Under the pieces are notes generated by a model, which was not told the DNA's origin, did no database searches, and saw nothing but the letters and a program-made list of their open reading frames with translations. A program made the translations under genes and the position numbers. Positions 25,500 to 34,464 of a DNA stretch of 42,924 nt are shown one piece after another. Numbering within the stretch: position 1 is the first letter of the stretch; every line of letters starts with the position of its first letter. The DNA comes from an uncultured Chthonomonas sp. (GTDB lineage Bacteria > Armatimonadota > Chthonomonadetes > Chthonomonadales > Chthonomonadaceae), in the NCBI GenBank assembly GCA_903919615.1, contig CAIXIX010000468.1:1-42924 (forward strand). The letters are read 5' to 3'.

Positions 25500-26708
25500 A
25501 TGGAATTGAACCTTTTATTATCGCGAGCCGTGGTGGCCGTTACGTGCTTGCTGCCTGCTCTGGTTATAGCGGATGCAGCATTCGCAACCCCGATTGCGCC
25601 ACCCACGACGCAAGACAAATCGAAAGGAGTGACCGCAGTGCTGCAGCCATTTGTTGATCGACATGCGCTGGCGGGAGCAGTGGCTCTCGTTGCCGATCGC
25701 CGGGGTGTTTTGAGCGTGGAGTCCGTTGGCTGGGCGGATATCGCAGCAAAGAAGCCTCTTAAGCCAGACGCTATCTTTTGGATTGCATCGCAGTCCAAGC
25801 CGATCACGGCGACAGCGTTCATGATTCTGGTGGATGAGGGGAAGGTCCACCTCGATGATGCGGTTGAGAAGTACCTGCCCGAATTTAGAGGGCAATGGCT
25901 GGCTATTGAGCATGACAACGATCATCAGCTTCTCAAGCACCCATCGCATCCAATCACAATACGAGAAGTTCTCTCGCATACGAGCGGCCTGCCTTTCGCA
26001 TCCTCGATCGAGAACCCGACCCTGGATCAACGTCCATTGAGCGAGCGCGTGGTAAGCTACGCCGTATCGCCCCTGCAGTTTGAACCAGGGAGTAAATACA
26101 GTTATGCAAATGCAGGCATCAATACGGCGGGGCGTATTATTGAAGTCGTAAGCGGAATGTCGTACGAGAAGTTCCTGGATACGAAACTCTTCGAGCCACT
26201 GGGAATGAAGGACACAACCTTCTGGCCCAACGCAAAGCAGATAGGTCGCATTGCTAAATCATATCGGCCCAACCAGGCAAAGGACAACCTCGAAGAGATC
26301 ACTGTGGGTCAGCTTCGGTACCCGTTAAACGATCGCACGAACCGATTTCCGATGCCGGCAGGAGGGCTCTTCTCAACGGCTGCGGACCTGGCAACCTTTT
26401 GCCGTATGATCCTTAACGGCGGCGAGATGAATGGAAAAAGGTATCTCTCCGAAAACGCTATTAGGGAGATGATCTCTAAGCAGACTGGAAACCTACCGGA
26501 TGGCTATGGGCTTGGATGGTCGACTGGAGGAGGCAATTTTGGACATGGCGGCGCATACGCGACCAATATGAACATCGACACGAACCATGGCGACGGCCTC
26601 ATTACAATATGGATGGTTCAGCATGCCGGATACCCATTGAATGGCGATCAGGCTTACGGCGCGTTCCGTCAGGCGGCAGATGCTGCCTTTGGCAAGCCAA
26701 AACAGTAG
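25500..26708 (+). CDS. Exported class C beta-lactamase-like serine hydrolase
   Basis: A 402-aa member of the beta-lactamase/esterase/DD-peptidase (PF00144) family. The signal peptide spans residues 1-29 (VVAVTCLLPALVIADAAFA). The catalytic S-x-x-K is Ser97-Gln-Ser-Lys100 (WIASQSKP). The Tyr motif is YAN in KYSYANAGIN. The third motif is HGG (NFGHGGAYAT) in place of KTG, common in the esterase/peptidase branch. Real beta-lactamase activity is therefore not implied; D-aminopeptidase or esterase roles are equally likely. The ATG at 25500 follows AGAGGA by 5 bases, and 30 in-frame codons upstream are rejected. The SDR gene follows after 30 bases and may be co-transcribed. Confidence 0.88.
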   Translation: MELNLLLSRAVVAVTCLLPALVIADAAFATPIAPPTTQDKSKGVTAVLQPFVDRHALAGAVALVADRRGVLSVESVGWADIAAKKPLKPDAIFWIASQSKPITATAFMILVDEGKVHLDDAVEKYLPEFRGQWLAIEHDNDHQLLKHPSHPITIREVLSHTSGLPFASSIENPTLDQRPLSERVVSYAVSPLQFEPGSKYSYANAGINTAGRIIEVVSGMSYEKFLDTKLFEPLGMKDTTFWPNAKQIGRIAKSYRPNQAKDNLEEITVGQLRYPLNDRTNRFPMPAGGLFSTAADLATFCRMILNGGEMNGKRYLSENAIREMISKQTGNLPDGYGLGWSTGGGNFGHGGAYATNMNIDTNHGDGLITIWMVQHAGYPLNGDQAYGAFRQAADAAFGKPKQ

Positions 26709-26738
26709 AGGACAGGGACCAGGGAAAAGGGAAGAGAT

Positions 26739-27485
26739 TTGGATATAAGAGGCAAGGTTGCGCTGGTTACGGGTGGGGGCACGGGGTTGGGCAGGGAGAT
26801 TTCTCTTGCGCTGGGGCGAGAGGGCATGACAGTTGTTGTCTCTTACTCGCGATCGCAAGAGGATGCGGAGGGAACCGCTGCCGACATTCGTGCTGCGGGC
26901 GGCGAGGCATCCACGCTCCAGGCGGACCTGGCTAGCACTTCTGCGGCTAGGCGTCTCGTTGCCGATGTTGAGGCTGCGCATGGCAGACTCGATCTTCTAA
27001 TACACAATGCCGGCACGACGCGATTTATTGCGTTCAAAGATATCGATGCGGTTACGGATGAGGCCTGGGACGAGATTCTGGCTGTTAATCTGAAGGCGGC
27101 ATTTGCCCTAGCGCAGGCTGCCGCGCCGATTATGCGACGAAATGGCGGTGGTCAGATTATCACCACCAGCTCTATAGCTGGGCTTGCCCCTATTGGAAGC
27201 AGTATTCCCTACGCAGTTTCAAAGGCAGCGCTAATTCATCTGACAAAGTGCCTGGCTGTCGCATTGGCGCCGGATATTCGAGTGAATACCGTCGCGCCAG
27301 GGCTCATATTGACCCGGTGGGTCGCAGGGTTCTCGACAGAGCATATCCAGGCTGCAACCGAAAGCTCATTGCTGAAACATACGGCTGAGCTTGAAGATGT
27401 TTCGAACGCGTTTGTGATGCTGGCCAAAAACAGCAGTATCACGGGTCAAGAGATCGTGGTTGATTCTGGCCAGCTCATGGTCTAG
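26739..27485 (+). CDS. Short-chain dehydrogenase/reductase (SDR)
   Basis: A 248-aa classical SDR, NAD(P)-dependent. The Rossmann motif TGGGTGLG is at residues 11-18, followed by LIHNAG and the catalytic Ser (TTSSIAG), Tyr158 and Lys162 (YAVSK). The C-terminal region has VNTVAPGLILTRW and ITGQEIVVDSG, as in FabG-like enzymes. The exact substrate is undetermined; fabG-type ketoacyl reduction or a sugar/alcohol dehydrogenase role are both possible. It starts with TTG 26739 after a purine-rich GGGAAGAGAT stretch. Its TAG stop shares the palindrome CTAG (27482-27485) with the converging gene's stop. Confidence 0.9.
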   Translation: MDIRGKVALVTGGGTGLGREISLALGREGMTVVVSYSRSQEDAEGTAADIRAAGGEASTLQADLASTSAARRLVADVEAAHGRLDLLIHNAGTTRFIAFKDIDAVTDEAWDEILAVNLKAAFALAQAAAPIMRRNGGGQIITTSSIAGLAPIGSSIPYAVSKAALIHLTKCLAVALAPDIRVNTVAPGLILTRWVAGFSTEHIQAATESSLLKHTAELEDVSNAFVMLAKNSSITGQEIVVDSGQLMV

Positions 27486-29137
27486 TCTTGTCGGCGACTA
27501 CCCCAGGCTCTTTTAGCCCAGGCATCCATCGCGCCGTACTTATCCTCCCACGTGGTGTACATCGCACCGACGATGCCGTGGATTGATTTTGTGTTTGCCT
27601 CCCAATCTGCGATAGCGGCGCCATCGTCGTCGCTATCGTAGTAACCTGAGAGGATCTGCTTCAGCCCCATGTCCGCAAAAAACGAGCAGTTCTTCCCTTT
27701 CAGATCGCCATGCCAGTTCACGATACCGATGCCAGGATCGAGCCCTTTCCAGGATCCCTTTATGGTGCCGTTAACCGCATAGTAGTTGTCTATCGCATTG
27801 TGCATTGGGTCGAACATATCGTTCCACACCCAGATCTCAGCATCCGGCCGCACATCGCGAATAATCTGCGCGGCTTTGTGAACATTCCATGCGAGCAGTT
27901 CGCCCGCCGTCATATGCTTTGCCTGGCAGGCTGCGCACTGATTCATACAGCGCATCTCGTCGTGGGACATGAAAAATGCCGCAGGATGGAGCAGTTCGTT
28001 AGCCTGTTTGATCTCAGCACGCCAGTCGTCGAAGATTTTGGGTTCGCTCAGGCAGTAGGTTAGCCTGTCCTCATAGACCAGGAAAGGGTGGTAGTAGCTA
28101 ATGCGAATGCGATCGCCCTCTTTGATGCGCGATGTCGGCGTCAAACGCACAACAGGCGGATCATGATACGCAGCCCAGGGATGAAGTTGAGTATCGACGA
28201 TTTTCTGGTAGTCTCTTCCCTCTTCGAACTCTGTGCCATTTTCGGCTCGCACGGTTAAAGGACAGCCGGGTCGCCTGAGAACATTGACCAGCCCGATCTC
28301 TTCGATTTTGAGGTCGGCCCACCACATTTTTCCGCTCTTGCCAGACCATGTTCCCAGGTAGAGGTTTGCGTTCTCCGTTTTCAGGCTATTAAATGACAGA
28401 TCATAGTGCTTCCAATCCTGCGTGGGGTCGCAATGGAAGGTCTGAAAGCTTACACTGGCGGAGGCATCTTGATTGAGCACCTTCACTTCTGGATAGGCGC
28501 CGGCCAGATTTTCGGTCTTAACCCACACCGAGATCCGATACTGCCGATAGGGATGCAATTTGATGGGTTGTGCTATGCGAGTATGCTGGGCAGAATTCTT
28601 GCTAAAGCTCTCCATGCGCAGCGAAGTCGATCCACCATGCGTCACCTGGTGATCGGCAAAAGTGGTTATGCCTTCATCGTCCTGAAAGCCCCACCCCACC
28701 ATATGGTCGCCCTTGTAGCTATCAAAATTACCATTGACAACCTTTGTCGGATTATCCGGCTGAAAGTTGAGAGTGCCGCCGGCGGCCGAAAACAGCGCAT
28801 CCTTGCTGAGCACGCCCTCTACATAGTTGCGATCCGGATCGCCGCCCATGACGATAGCGACGATGGCGATGCCATTCGCTTTGGCTTCGGCCTTTAGTTC
28901 AGCAGCCTTGGAGGCAGCTACGTTAGCCGAAAGCGCGAGACCATTGTAACCCGCCGCATGCGCCGCGGGAAGCCTGGCAATGACTCTATCGACCTCTTTG
29001 GGATCGTTCATGTCTCGCCAGATGAATAGCCATCGCTTCTGGATGTTCGAGGTCTGCGCAGACGCCGTGGAATGGCAGAATCCGATCGGCGCTATTGCCA
29101 GAACGATTGCAAAACAGATTCTAAGTAACCGAATCAT
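27482..29137 (-). CDS. Secreted GH20-like hydrolase with inserted carbohydrate-binding domain
   Basis: A 551-aa exported protein (signal peptide residues 1-27, ending STASAQ). The first about 110 residues start a TIM-barrel-like fold (RWLFIWRDMNDPKEVDRVIA). A CBM-type jelly-roll is inserted at about 125-270 (GNFDSYKGDHMVGWGF, then VKTENLAGAYPEV). The C-terminal barrel carries a GH20-style Asp-Glu pair (Asp393-Glu394 in SHDEMR), a Cys-rich loop (CMNQCAACQ) and WVWNDMFDP. The fold call is inference from these motifs; no exact family is claimed. It follows a GH2-like gene on the same strand after 54 bases that contain an operator-like palindrome. Confidence 0.6.
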   Translation of the reverse strand: MIRLLRICFAIVLAIAPIGFCHSTASAQTSNIQKRWLFIWRDMNDPKEVDRVIARLPAAHAAGYNGLALSANVAASKAAELKAEAKANGIAIVAIVMGGDPDRNYVEGVLSKDALFSAAGGTLNFQPDNPTKVVNGNFDSYKGDHMVGWGFQDDEGITTFADHQVTHGGSTSLRMESFSKNSAQHTRIAQPIKLHPYRQYRISVWVKTENLAGAYPEVKVLNQDASASVSFQTFHCDPTQDWKHYDLSFNSLKTENANLYLGTWSGKSGKMWWADLKIEEIGLVNVLRRPGCPLTVRAENGTEFEEGRDYQKIVDTQLHPWAAYHDPPVVRLTPTSRIKEGDRIRISYYHPFLVYEDRLTYCLSEPKIFDDWRAEIKQANELLHPAAFFMSHDEMRCMNQCAACQAKHMTAGELLAWNVHKAAQIIRDVRPDAEIWVWNDMFDPMHNAIDNYYAVNGTIKGSWKGLDPGIGIVNWHGDLKGKNCSFFADMGLKQILSGYYDSDDDGAAIADWEANTKSIHGIVGAMYTTWEDKYGAMDAWAKRAWGSRRQD

Positions 29138-29172
29138 CGCTATGTCAATCTCCTTAGACGGGGAATGCGTGC

Positions 29173-29191
29173 TGATTTCAGATTGAAATCA
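29173..29191. promoter_or_regulatory. Perfect 19-base palindrome, candidate operator
   Basis: TGATTTCA-GAT-TGAAATCA: 8-base arms around a 3-base centre, beginning one base below the stop of the GH2-like gene and ending about 35 bases upstream of the GH20-like start. No U-tract follows on either strand, so an operator is more likely than a terminator. The cognate regulator is not apparent in the window. Confidence 0.5.
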
Positions 29192-31642
29192 TTATCCGAT
29201 TAGCCCATGGAGAGCTGCGTTCAGAAACTGCCAGCCTGTTGCGCCCCGAATCAACCCATCGTGCTGATCACCTAGCCCGCCGTGGGGCCGAAGTGTTGTC
29301 AGGAGCATGCGCCCACCACCTTCGGTCTGCACGTCAACCAGGTACCAGGTTTCCTCGTATGACCTTGCATCTATTCGACGCAGAACTGGGTTAATCACTG
29401 CGCCCGGCCACCTTTTTCTCATTTCATCCGGCCTTATTGCCACGTCTGTGGCCAGGCCATAGAACTGGAGATCGGTAAATCCTTCGTGTATGAACTTATC
29501 CCAGATGACATGTGGCTCAAGTAGCTTCATGGCCTCGCGCCAAAATGGAAGTTTCACAACGGGTATGCTGTCATTCGGGCCGATGTACACGAACGCTCTC
29601 CCACCGGCCTCCAAATGAGCGGCTACTTCAGAAGTGGCTGAGGAGGCCACGATTACATCAGCTCTCTCGTCTTCGCTCAACAGGGTAGCGCCATCTGCAC
29701 CGTTGAAGATTCCCAATGGGTCCACTACTCTGTGAGCAGGCAAACTATCGCGGTTCGTTTCTGGAGCGATCCATAGCGACCAATCGTTGGAAATCTCGTC
29801 GCCGTCATCTCCAGTCATCTGGATGCATAGCTGGAATTTTCGCATCTCGGTAGCTTCGGGCAATTTCAGCTCGAGCTGTATAAGCTGAACCACGTCACCG
29901 GAACCGATGTACTGATCAAGAAGATCGACGTGCTGATGGATTACAGAATTACCACAGGCATCGAGGAGTGATATGTCCCCAGATGCAGCATGATAGGCAT
30001 TTCCATAATTGGATAGACCGAGATATGGATATATCGTCGAGCCAGAAACGTGCACATGAACGTCCTCATATGAAGGTCGATCGCCACCGGCCTGCCATCT
30101 GCGCCTTCGGGGCCACGAAAGCAGCAGAACACGATCTGCATTGAACCGCGAAAATTCAGAGCGCGTGTACCGGGGCTCGCGCGCGTCGTCCAGCATCCCG
30201 GCAATCGAGATCGGGGTATCGTATAACCCCGTTACCACATAGCCAGACATTTCACCATAGCCGCGTACGAACTCCAGCGTGTGCTTGCGATGCAGCAGTG
30301 TCTGTTTTCGCTGCCCTTCGAGCAACTCTTGCCATCGCAGTATCAGAGGCTGGATTCGCCCTGGAGCGCCTGCAGCATTCATATCCCAGCGCACACCTGT
30401 TGGATTTATCGCTTGGTCGTCGCTGGTCCACCAGGGCAACAACTCGCCATTCGTCTGTCGTAACAGCTCGATATTGCGACACGCGTCTGCATCGCAGAAC
30501 TCGCCAGATAACCACGGTCTTGCGGTTCGCCAGCCAGCCTGGAAGTAATCAAAGGTCGGACGCAAAAACTGCAGATCACAGTACAGGTGATAGTCGTAGT
30601 AGTCTGCATACTCCTTTAGCAAACCACCGTAGCACTCGCCGCCTCCGCTGTTGTCTCGAACCAGGCGAGATCCTGTTAGATCTCGTACGAGCTCATAGAG
30701 ATACTTGAGTACAGGGGCCGGGCATGATCCCGATAGCTCACAGCCGATGGTCCAGAGGATAATGCAGCTATGCTTGCGAAGCTGCTTTACGATAGCCCGT
30801 ATCTCGCTTGTAGCGTGATGCCAGTCGGATTCGATTAATTTTGGCAGCCAAAGCGGGAGCTCAATCCAGACCGTGAGCCCGGCCTCCTCACACAGCTCAA
30901 CGTAGCGCTGCGTCGGAATCCATAGGCAGCACTTAACCCCATTGTAACCAAGGGCAATGAGATTTGCGATTTCCGACCGCACTACATCATCTGGTGGATT
31001 CGGGCAGTTGTATCCCGGGTACCAACCCCAACTCAGAGCATATCGTGGATAGTATGGCTTACCATCCAGCAATATCTTAGAGCCAGATACAGTAGCGCGT
31101 GGTTCTGCGGCGGCGTGTTGAGCTGGAAGCGCTTCGAGCAGCCAGACGTCCTGCCAAAGTCCCGAAAACAGCCAGCCAGATACGTACGGCAAAAACCCCG
31201 CCAGGATGCGATCTGTTGGGTACTCCTCACCACCAGCGCCTGTAACGACAATTTCGATGTCAAGGAACTCCGGCCAGCGCTCGTCAAGCTTGAGAGTAGA
31301 AGGTACAGCGATATTAAAGCTATCCCATGCCCCAAGATGTTCGCCAGCTGGTTTGCCGTTCACCGAGACCGTCGCCGCGTAGGAAACGGCACCAAAATTA
31401 ATGTAGAGAGCTCTGGTTGTGCGAAGCGAGGCGCCCAGTTCGACGCGGAGGGTATAGCAATATGGTCCGGTATCGTTACGAGCGATGCCGTAGTCTACCC
31501 AGCAGCCAGGAACAGGTACATACTTCGCGGATCCGCCTCGCGTTGGAGTGAACATCCAGGTGCCAGAAATCTGGCCAGGGAGCGCATCAATTCGAATTTC
31601 TGGTAACTCGCCCAAGCCAATCATTCCTCGATGTTGCAGCAT
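29192..31642 (-). CDS. Cytoplasmic GH2-like glycoside hydrolase (divergent active site)
   Basis: An 816-aa protein without signal peptide. Residues about 25-170 are the GH2 sugar-binding jelly-roll (YTLRVELGASL, then VSVNGKPAGEHLGAWDSFNI). The TIM barrel follows almost at once (LLDGKPYYPRYALSW; the middle Ig-like domain seems absent or very short). The acid/base candidate is Glu302 in WTIGCELSG and the nucleophile Glu381 in WLSGEFCDA. The residue before Glu302 is Cys, whereas the clan usually has Asn. A long beta-rich C-terminal part (about 500-816) is unassigned. The start is uncertain: ATG 31642, ATG 31624 and an internal TTG are possible; none has an ideal RBS. It probably forms an operon with the downstream GH20-like gene. 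Confidence 0.72.
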   Translation of the reverse strand: MLQHRGMIGLGELPEIRIDALPGQISGTWMFTPTRGGSAKYVPVPGCWVDYGIARNDTGPYCYTLRVELGASLRTTRALYINFGAVSYAATVSVNGKPAGEHLGAWDSFNIAVPSTLKLDERWPEFLDIEIVVTGAGGEEYPTDRILAGFLPYVSGWLFSGLWQDVWLLEALPAQHAAAEPRATVSGSKILLDGKPYYPRYALSWGWYPGYNCPNPPDDVVRSEIANLIALGYNGVKCCLWIPTQRYVELCEEAGLTVWIELPLWLPKLIESDWHHATSEIRAIVKQLRKHSCIILWTIGCELSGSCPAPVLKYLYELVRDLTGSRLVRDNSGGGECYGGLLKEYADYYDYHLYCDLQFLRPTFDYFQAGWRTARPWLSGEFCDADACRNIELLRQTNGELLPWWTSDDQAINPTGVRWDMNAAGAPGRIQPLILRWQELLEGQRKQTLLHRKHTLEFVRGYGEMSGYVVTGLYDTPISIAGMLDDAREPRYTRSEFSRFNADRVLLLSWPRRRRWQAGGDRPSYEDVHVHVSGSTIYPYLGLSNYGNAYHAASGDISLLDACGNSVIHQHVDLLDQYIGSGDVVQLIQLELKLPEATEMRKFQLCIQMTGDDGDEISNDWSLWIAPETNRDSLPAHRVVDPLGIFNGADGATLLSEDERADVIVASSATSEVAAHLEAGGRAFVYIGPNDSIPVVKLPFWREAMKLLEPHVIWDKFIHEGFTDLQFYGLATDVAIRPDEMRKRWPGAVINPVLRRIDARSYEETWYLVDVQTEGGGRMLLTTLRPHGGLGDQHDGLIRGATGWQFLNAALHGLIG

Positions 31643-31747
31643 TGCCGGCGGGCGGGCTAGGCAACTTCGCCCAGGTTACCCAACTTGACGCAGGAGTTTA
31701 GCCAACTATCCGAGAAGCGTGACATCGGATTGCTGGAGGTGGATTAC

Positions 31748-33667
31748 GTGAAAAGTAAGTTACTCGCTTATATCGTCCTTACCTGCGCCATTCATGGAAT
31801 TGCATCCGCAGACACTAGGATTACGCTCAAACCCGAAATGGTAATCAATGAGAGCGCCTTCGGCGATGCATCGGCGCTCGTCGATGAGCAGGATAAGATT
31901 GGAGACCCTGCCGCTGGGAAGGGTGCACCGCCCTCGAAACCTTACTTTGGAGGATGGACAGCATGGCATTACCCGCTGCATCTCGTGGTAGATCTTGGCA
32001 GCGCTGTGCCACTTACCAAACTGATGATTTACAATGAGACTGGCGGCGCACCAATCGAAATCGAGACTGGAACGCCAGGCAACTGGAAGAGCCGGAAGGT
32101 CATGCTCGATGGATACAAGGCATGGAAGACATTTCCGATTAATGATACTTCAAGATACATTCGCCTCACGTGGTTTCAACCTGCGAACATCCCGGAGATC
32201 GCGGTCTATGCAGACAGTCGGCCATCCCCTACTCAATTGGATGGTCCCAGCCTTCTATTGCCAAAGCCGGTTACGATGGATCAGTTCATTGGAACCAACG
32301 CCTTCATCGATGACCCGATCGACCTGCTCGCTGCCGTTGTAGGCACGGTTCGAGAGTATCACAACTGGTCGTGGGATACAGAGGCGCCGGATGGGAAACG
32401 GCGGTTTCAGCCGAGTGGCGCGGCAGGTGGCAATGCCTGGTACTTCGACGACTACTATCAGAAGCTGCACTCGGCAGGAGTTACCGTTTGTCCCGCGATT
32501 CAGGGCGGAAATCCGACGCTGTTTCCTGGATTGGACAACGACGCTAAGCCAATTAAGGCAGGAGCGGACTCTGAGGATGCCGCCTCCTACCTGCTGCATG
32601 CCCAACACCTCTTCCAGTATGCGGTACGGTATGCGGGCGTAAAGGTCGCTGATAGACTGATCGACCTTGGCCCTGGGCAGCCGCATTCCTCAGGATTGAA
32701 GACACTTCACTATTTTGAGAACTCCAACGAGCCGGATAAAACCTGGAAAGGCAGAGACGGTCGTTTTTCGCCTGCTGAGCTAGCGGCAATGTGCAGCGCC
32801 GATTACGATGGAGATATGCGCAAGATGGGAAAGGCAGTGGGCATTAGGAACGCCGACCCAACGGCGCAACTTGTGCTTGGCGGTCTCTCGGATATGAGCC
32901 TGCCCTATCTTCGAGCCATGAAATTCTGGGCTGACACACACAGAAACGGCGACTTTCCTGCGAACGTCATCAATCTGCACCACTACAGCTCCGATGGCAC
33001 TCCAGAGCAGCCGTTCAAAACAACAGGCATCAGCCCTGAGGCGGATCACCTGCGCGAGAAGCTTGCCGAGATCGTTCAATGGGTTCACGTAAACTTGCCG
33101 GGCCGCGAAGTGTGGCTCTCCGAATTTGGGTACGACACCGACCTGCGCTCCCCATTCCATGCTCCCGCGGTGGGCAAATGGTCTGGTGAAGAGACGCAGG
33201 CGATCTGGATGGTACGCAGCTACTTTGCACTCGCTCAGGCCGGTGTAGATCGCGCGATGATGTTTATGTTCCGGGACACAAAATCGACTGGAGGCGGCGT
33301 CTTCGAAACGAGTGGGCTGGTTACAGAGAAGGGTCAATGGAAGCCAAAGCCCTCCTACTACTACGTCGCCACACTGAAGAACAGACTCAAAGGCCTCAAG
33401 TATGTGGAGACCATCAAGACCAATCATCCCGATGTGATCGCTTGTCGTTTTGCAAGCGATAGCGGCAAAGGCGCCATTGCAGTGTGGCGAGGAACAGCAT
33501 ACGCTGAGATATCCAACAATGTTAAGATCCCGGTAAAAGTTGGGGCTGCAACAAGGGTTGATTTTAAGACCGGCAGCACTACAGGCGCAGAATCTCAGAT
33601 TGCCGTAAACGGCGGCAAAATTACTCTCGATGTCTCCGAGCAGCCGACGATAATTCTTTACCCGTAA
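31748..33667 (+). CDS. Secreted clan GH-A glycoside hydrolase with N-terminal discoidin-like domain
   Basis: A 639-aa exported enzyme. The GTG at 31748 is chosen as start: GGAGGT lies 7-8 bases upstream and the first residues (MKSKLLAYIVLTCAIHG) form a signal peptide. Residues about 25-155 look like a discoidin/F5-8 type carbohydrate-binding sandwich (AWHYPLHLVVDLGSAVPLTK). The TIM barrel has the clan GH-A acid/base Glu328 in ENSNEPD and the nucleophile Glu459 in WLSEFGYDT, with HHYSSDG between. The family (GH39-, GH5- or GH128-like) cannot be settled by eye. It is divergent from the GH2-like gene across about 105 bases. An in-frame upstream extension of 21 codons is rejected. Confidence 0.78.
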   Translation: MKSKLLAYIVLTCAIHGIASADTRITLKPEMVINESAFGDASALVDEQDKIGDPAAGKGAPPSKPYFGGWTAWHYPLHLVVDLGSAVPLTKLMIYNETGGAPIEIETGTPGNWKSRKVMLDGYKAWKTFPINDTSRYIRLTWFQPANIPEIAVYADSRPSPTQLDGPSLLLPKPVTMDQFIGTNAFIDDPIDLLAAVVGTVREYHNWSWDTEAPDGKRRFQPSGAAGGNAWYFDDYYQKLHSAGVTVCPAIQGGNPTLFPGLDNDAKPIKAGADSEDAASYLLHAQHLFQYAVRYAGVKVADRLIDLGPGQPHSSGLKTLHYFENSNEPDKTWKGRDGRFSPAELAAMCSADYDGDMRKMGKAVGIRNADPTAQLVLGGLSDMSLPYLRAMKFWADTHRNGDFPANVINLHHYSSDGTPEQPFKTTGISPEADHLREKLAEIVQWVHVNLPGREVWLSEFGYDTDLRSPFHAPAVGKWSGEETQAIWMVRSYFALAQAGVDRAMMFMFRDTKSTGGGVFETSGLVTEKGQWKPKPSYYYVATLKNRLKGLKYVETIKTNHPDVIACRFASDSGKGAIAVWRGTAYAEISNNVKIPVKVGAATRVDFKTGSTTGAESQIAVNGGKITLDVSEQPTIILYP

Positions 33668-33723
33668 AGTGCAAACAACCGCACAGTGTGTTCTGTCATT
33701 GATTGCATCGGAGCCCTCAAATG

Positions 33724-33790
33724 GTAGTGGCGCCGCTTGCGGCGCGTATTATCTCCCTCTCCCCGCTTGCGTGGGAGAGGGTTGGAGTGA
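33724..33790. repeat. Dispersed motif plus short REP-like hairpin (copy D)
   Basis: GTAGTGGCGCCGCTT (33724-33738, continuing as a GCCGC-TT-GCGGC hairpin) is followed by CCCTCTCCC (33755-33763) / GGGAGAGGG (33773-33781) and TTGGAGTGAGGGG. The second stem recalls the CCCTCTCC/GGAGAGGG arms of copies A-C but is tighter. It occupies most of the 159-base gap between two plus-strand genes. Confidence 0.7.
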
Positions 33791-33826
33791 GGGGAATTCA
33801 AGGTTTGGCACTGACTATCTGAGATT

Positions 33827-34420
33827 ATGGAGATTAAGGCAACCGTGAGCGGTTCAAATCTACTGCGAGACCTGCCGGAGGTGATCACCGGTGAGCGAGT
33901 GCTGATAAGGCCATTTCGGCAGGGCGACGGCGCGGCGCTCTGGGAGGCGATCGAAGAGTCTCGCGATCACATCGAGCCCTGGTTACCCTGGGGACCAAAA
34001 CACACCTGCACCGACGACTCCGAGGAGTACTCACGGCGAATGCAGGCACAGTGGCTGCTGCGCGAGAACCTGGCGCTCAGTATCTGGCTGCGCTCTGACG
34101 GACGCTTTCTAGGCGGAACAGGGCTGCACAATATCCGCTGGGACATCCCTGCCTTCGAGATCGGTTACTGGCTTCGGAAGAGCGCAGAAGGCTTTGGATA
34201 TATGACGGAGGCGGTAAGCCTTTTGACCGAAACATGCCTTAGTGAGCTCGGCGCCAAGCGCATTGAGATACGCGTTGCTACTGGCAATCTTCGTAGCGCT
34301 GCCATACCTCGACGGCTCGGTTATGAGCTCGAGGGCACACTACGCAACTCCAGCAAACTGTCAAATGGTGAAGTGGTGGATATGCTGGTGTTTGCGAAAA
34401 TTCCTCTGGTGGAGGGGTAG
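33827..34420 (+). CDS. GNAT acetyltransferase, RimJ/RimL type
   Basis: A 197-aa acetyltransferase of the Acetyltransf_3 (RimJ/RimL/SpeG-like) group: VITGERVLIRPFRQGDGAAL, then FLGGTGLHNIRWDIPAFEIG, WLRKSAEGFGYMTEAVSLLT and the acetyl-CoA region KRIEIRVATGNLRSAAIPRR. Relatives acetylate ribosomal protein N termini or small molecules; the substrate here is unknown. ATG 33827 has a weak RBS. A GTG at 33845, with AAGG 5 bases upstream, is a credible alternative start, six codons in. It is followed by a converging membrane-protein gene 44 bases away. Confidence 0.9.
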   Translation: MEIKATVSGSNLLRDLPEVITGERVLIRPFRQGDGAALWEAIEESRDHIEPWLPWGPKHTCTDDSEEYSRRMQAQWLLRENLALSIWLRSDGRFLGGTGLHNIRWDIPAFEIGYWLRKSAEGFGYMTEAVSLLTETCLSELGAKRIEIRVATGNLRSAAIPRRLGYELEGTLRNSSKLSNGEVVDMLVFAKIPLVEG

Positions 34421-34464
34421 CTGGCGCCAAATTAACGTCTTACCAACTTACCCGATGACCTTTC

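Noticed and set aside
25500-26708. Antibiotic-resistance beta-lactamase
   Set aside because: The third motif is HGG rather than KTG and the family contains many esterases and peptidases; resistance cannot be claimed.
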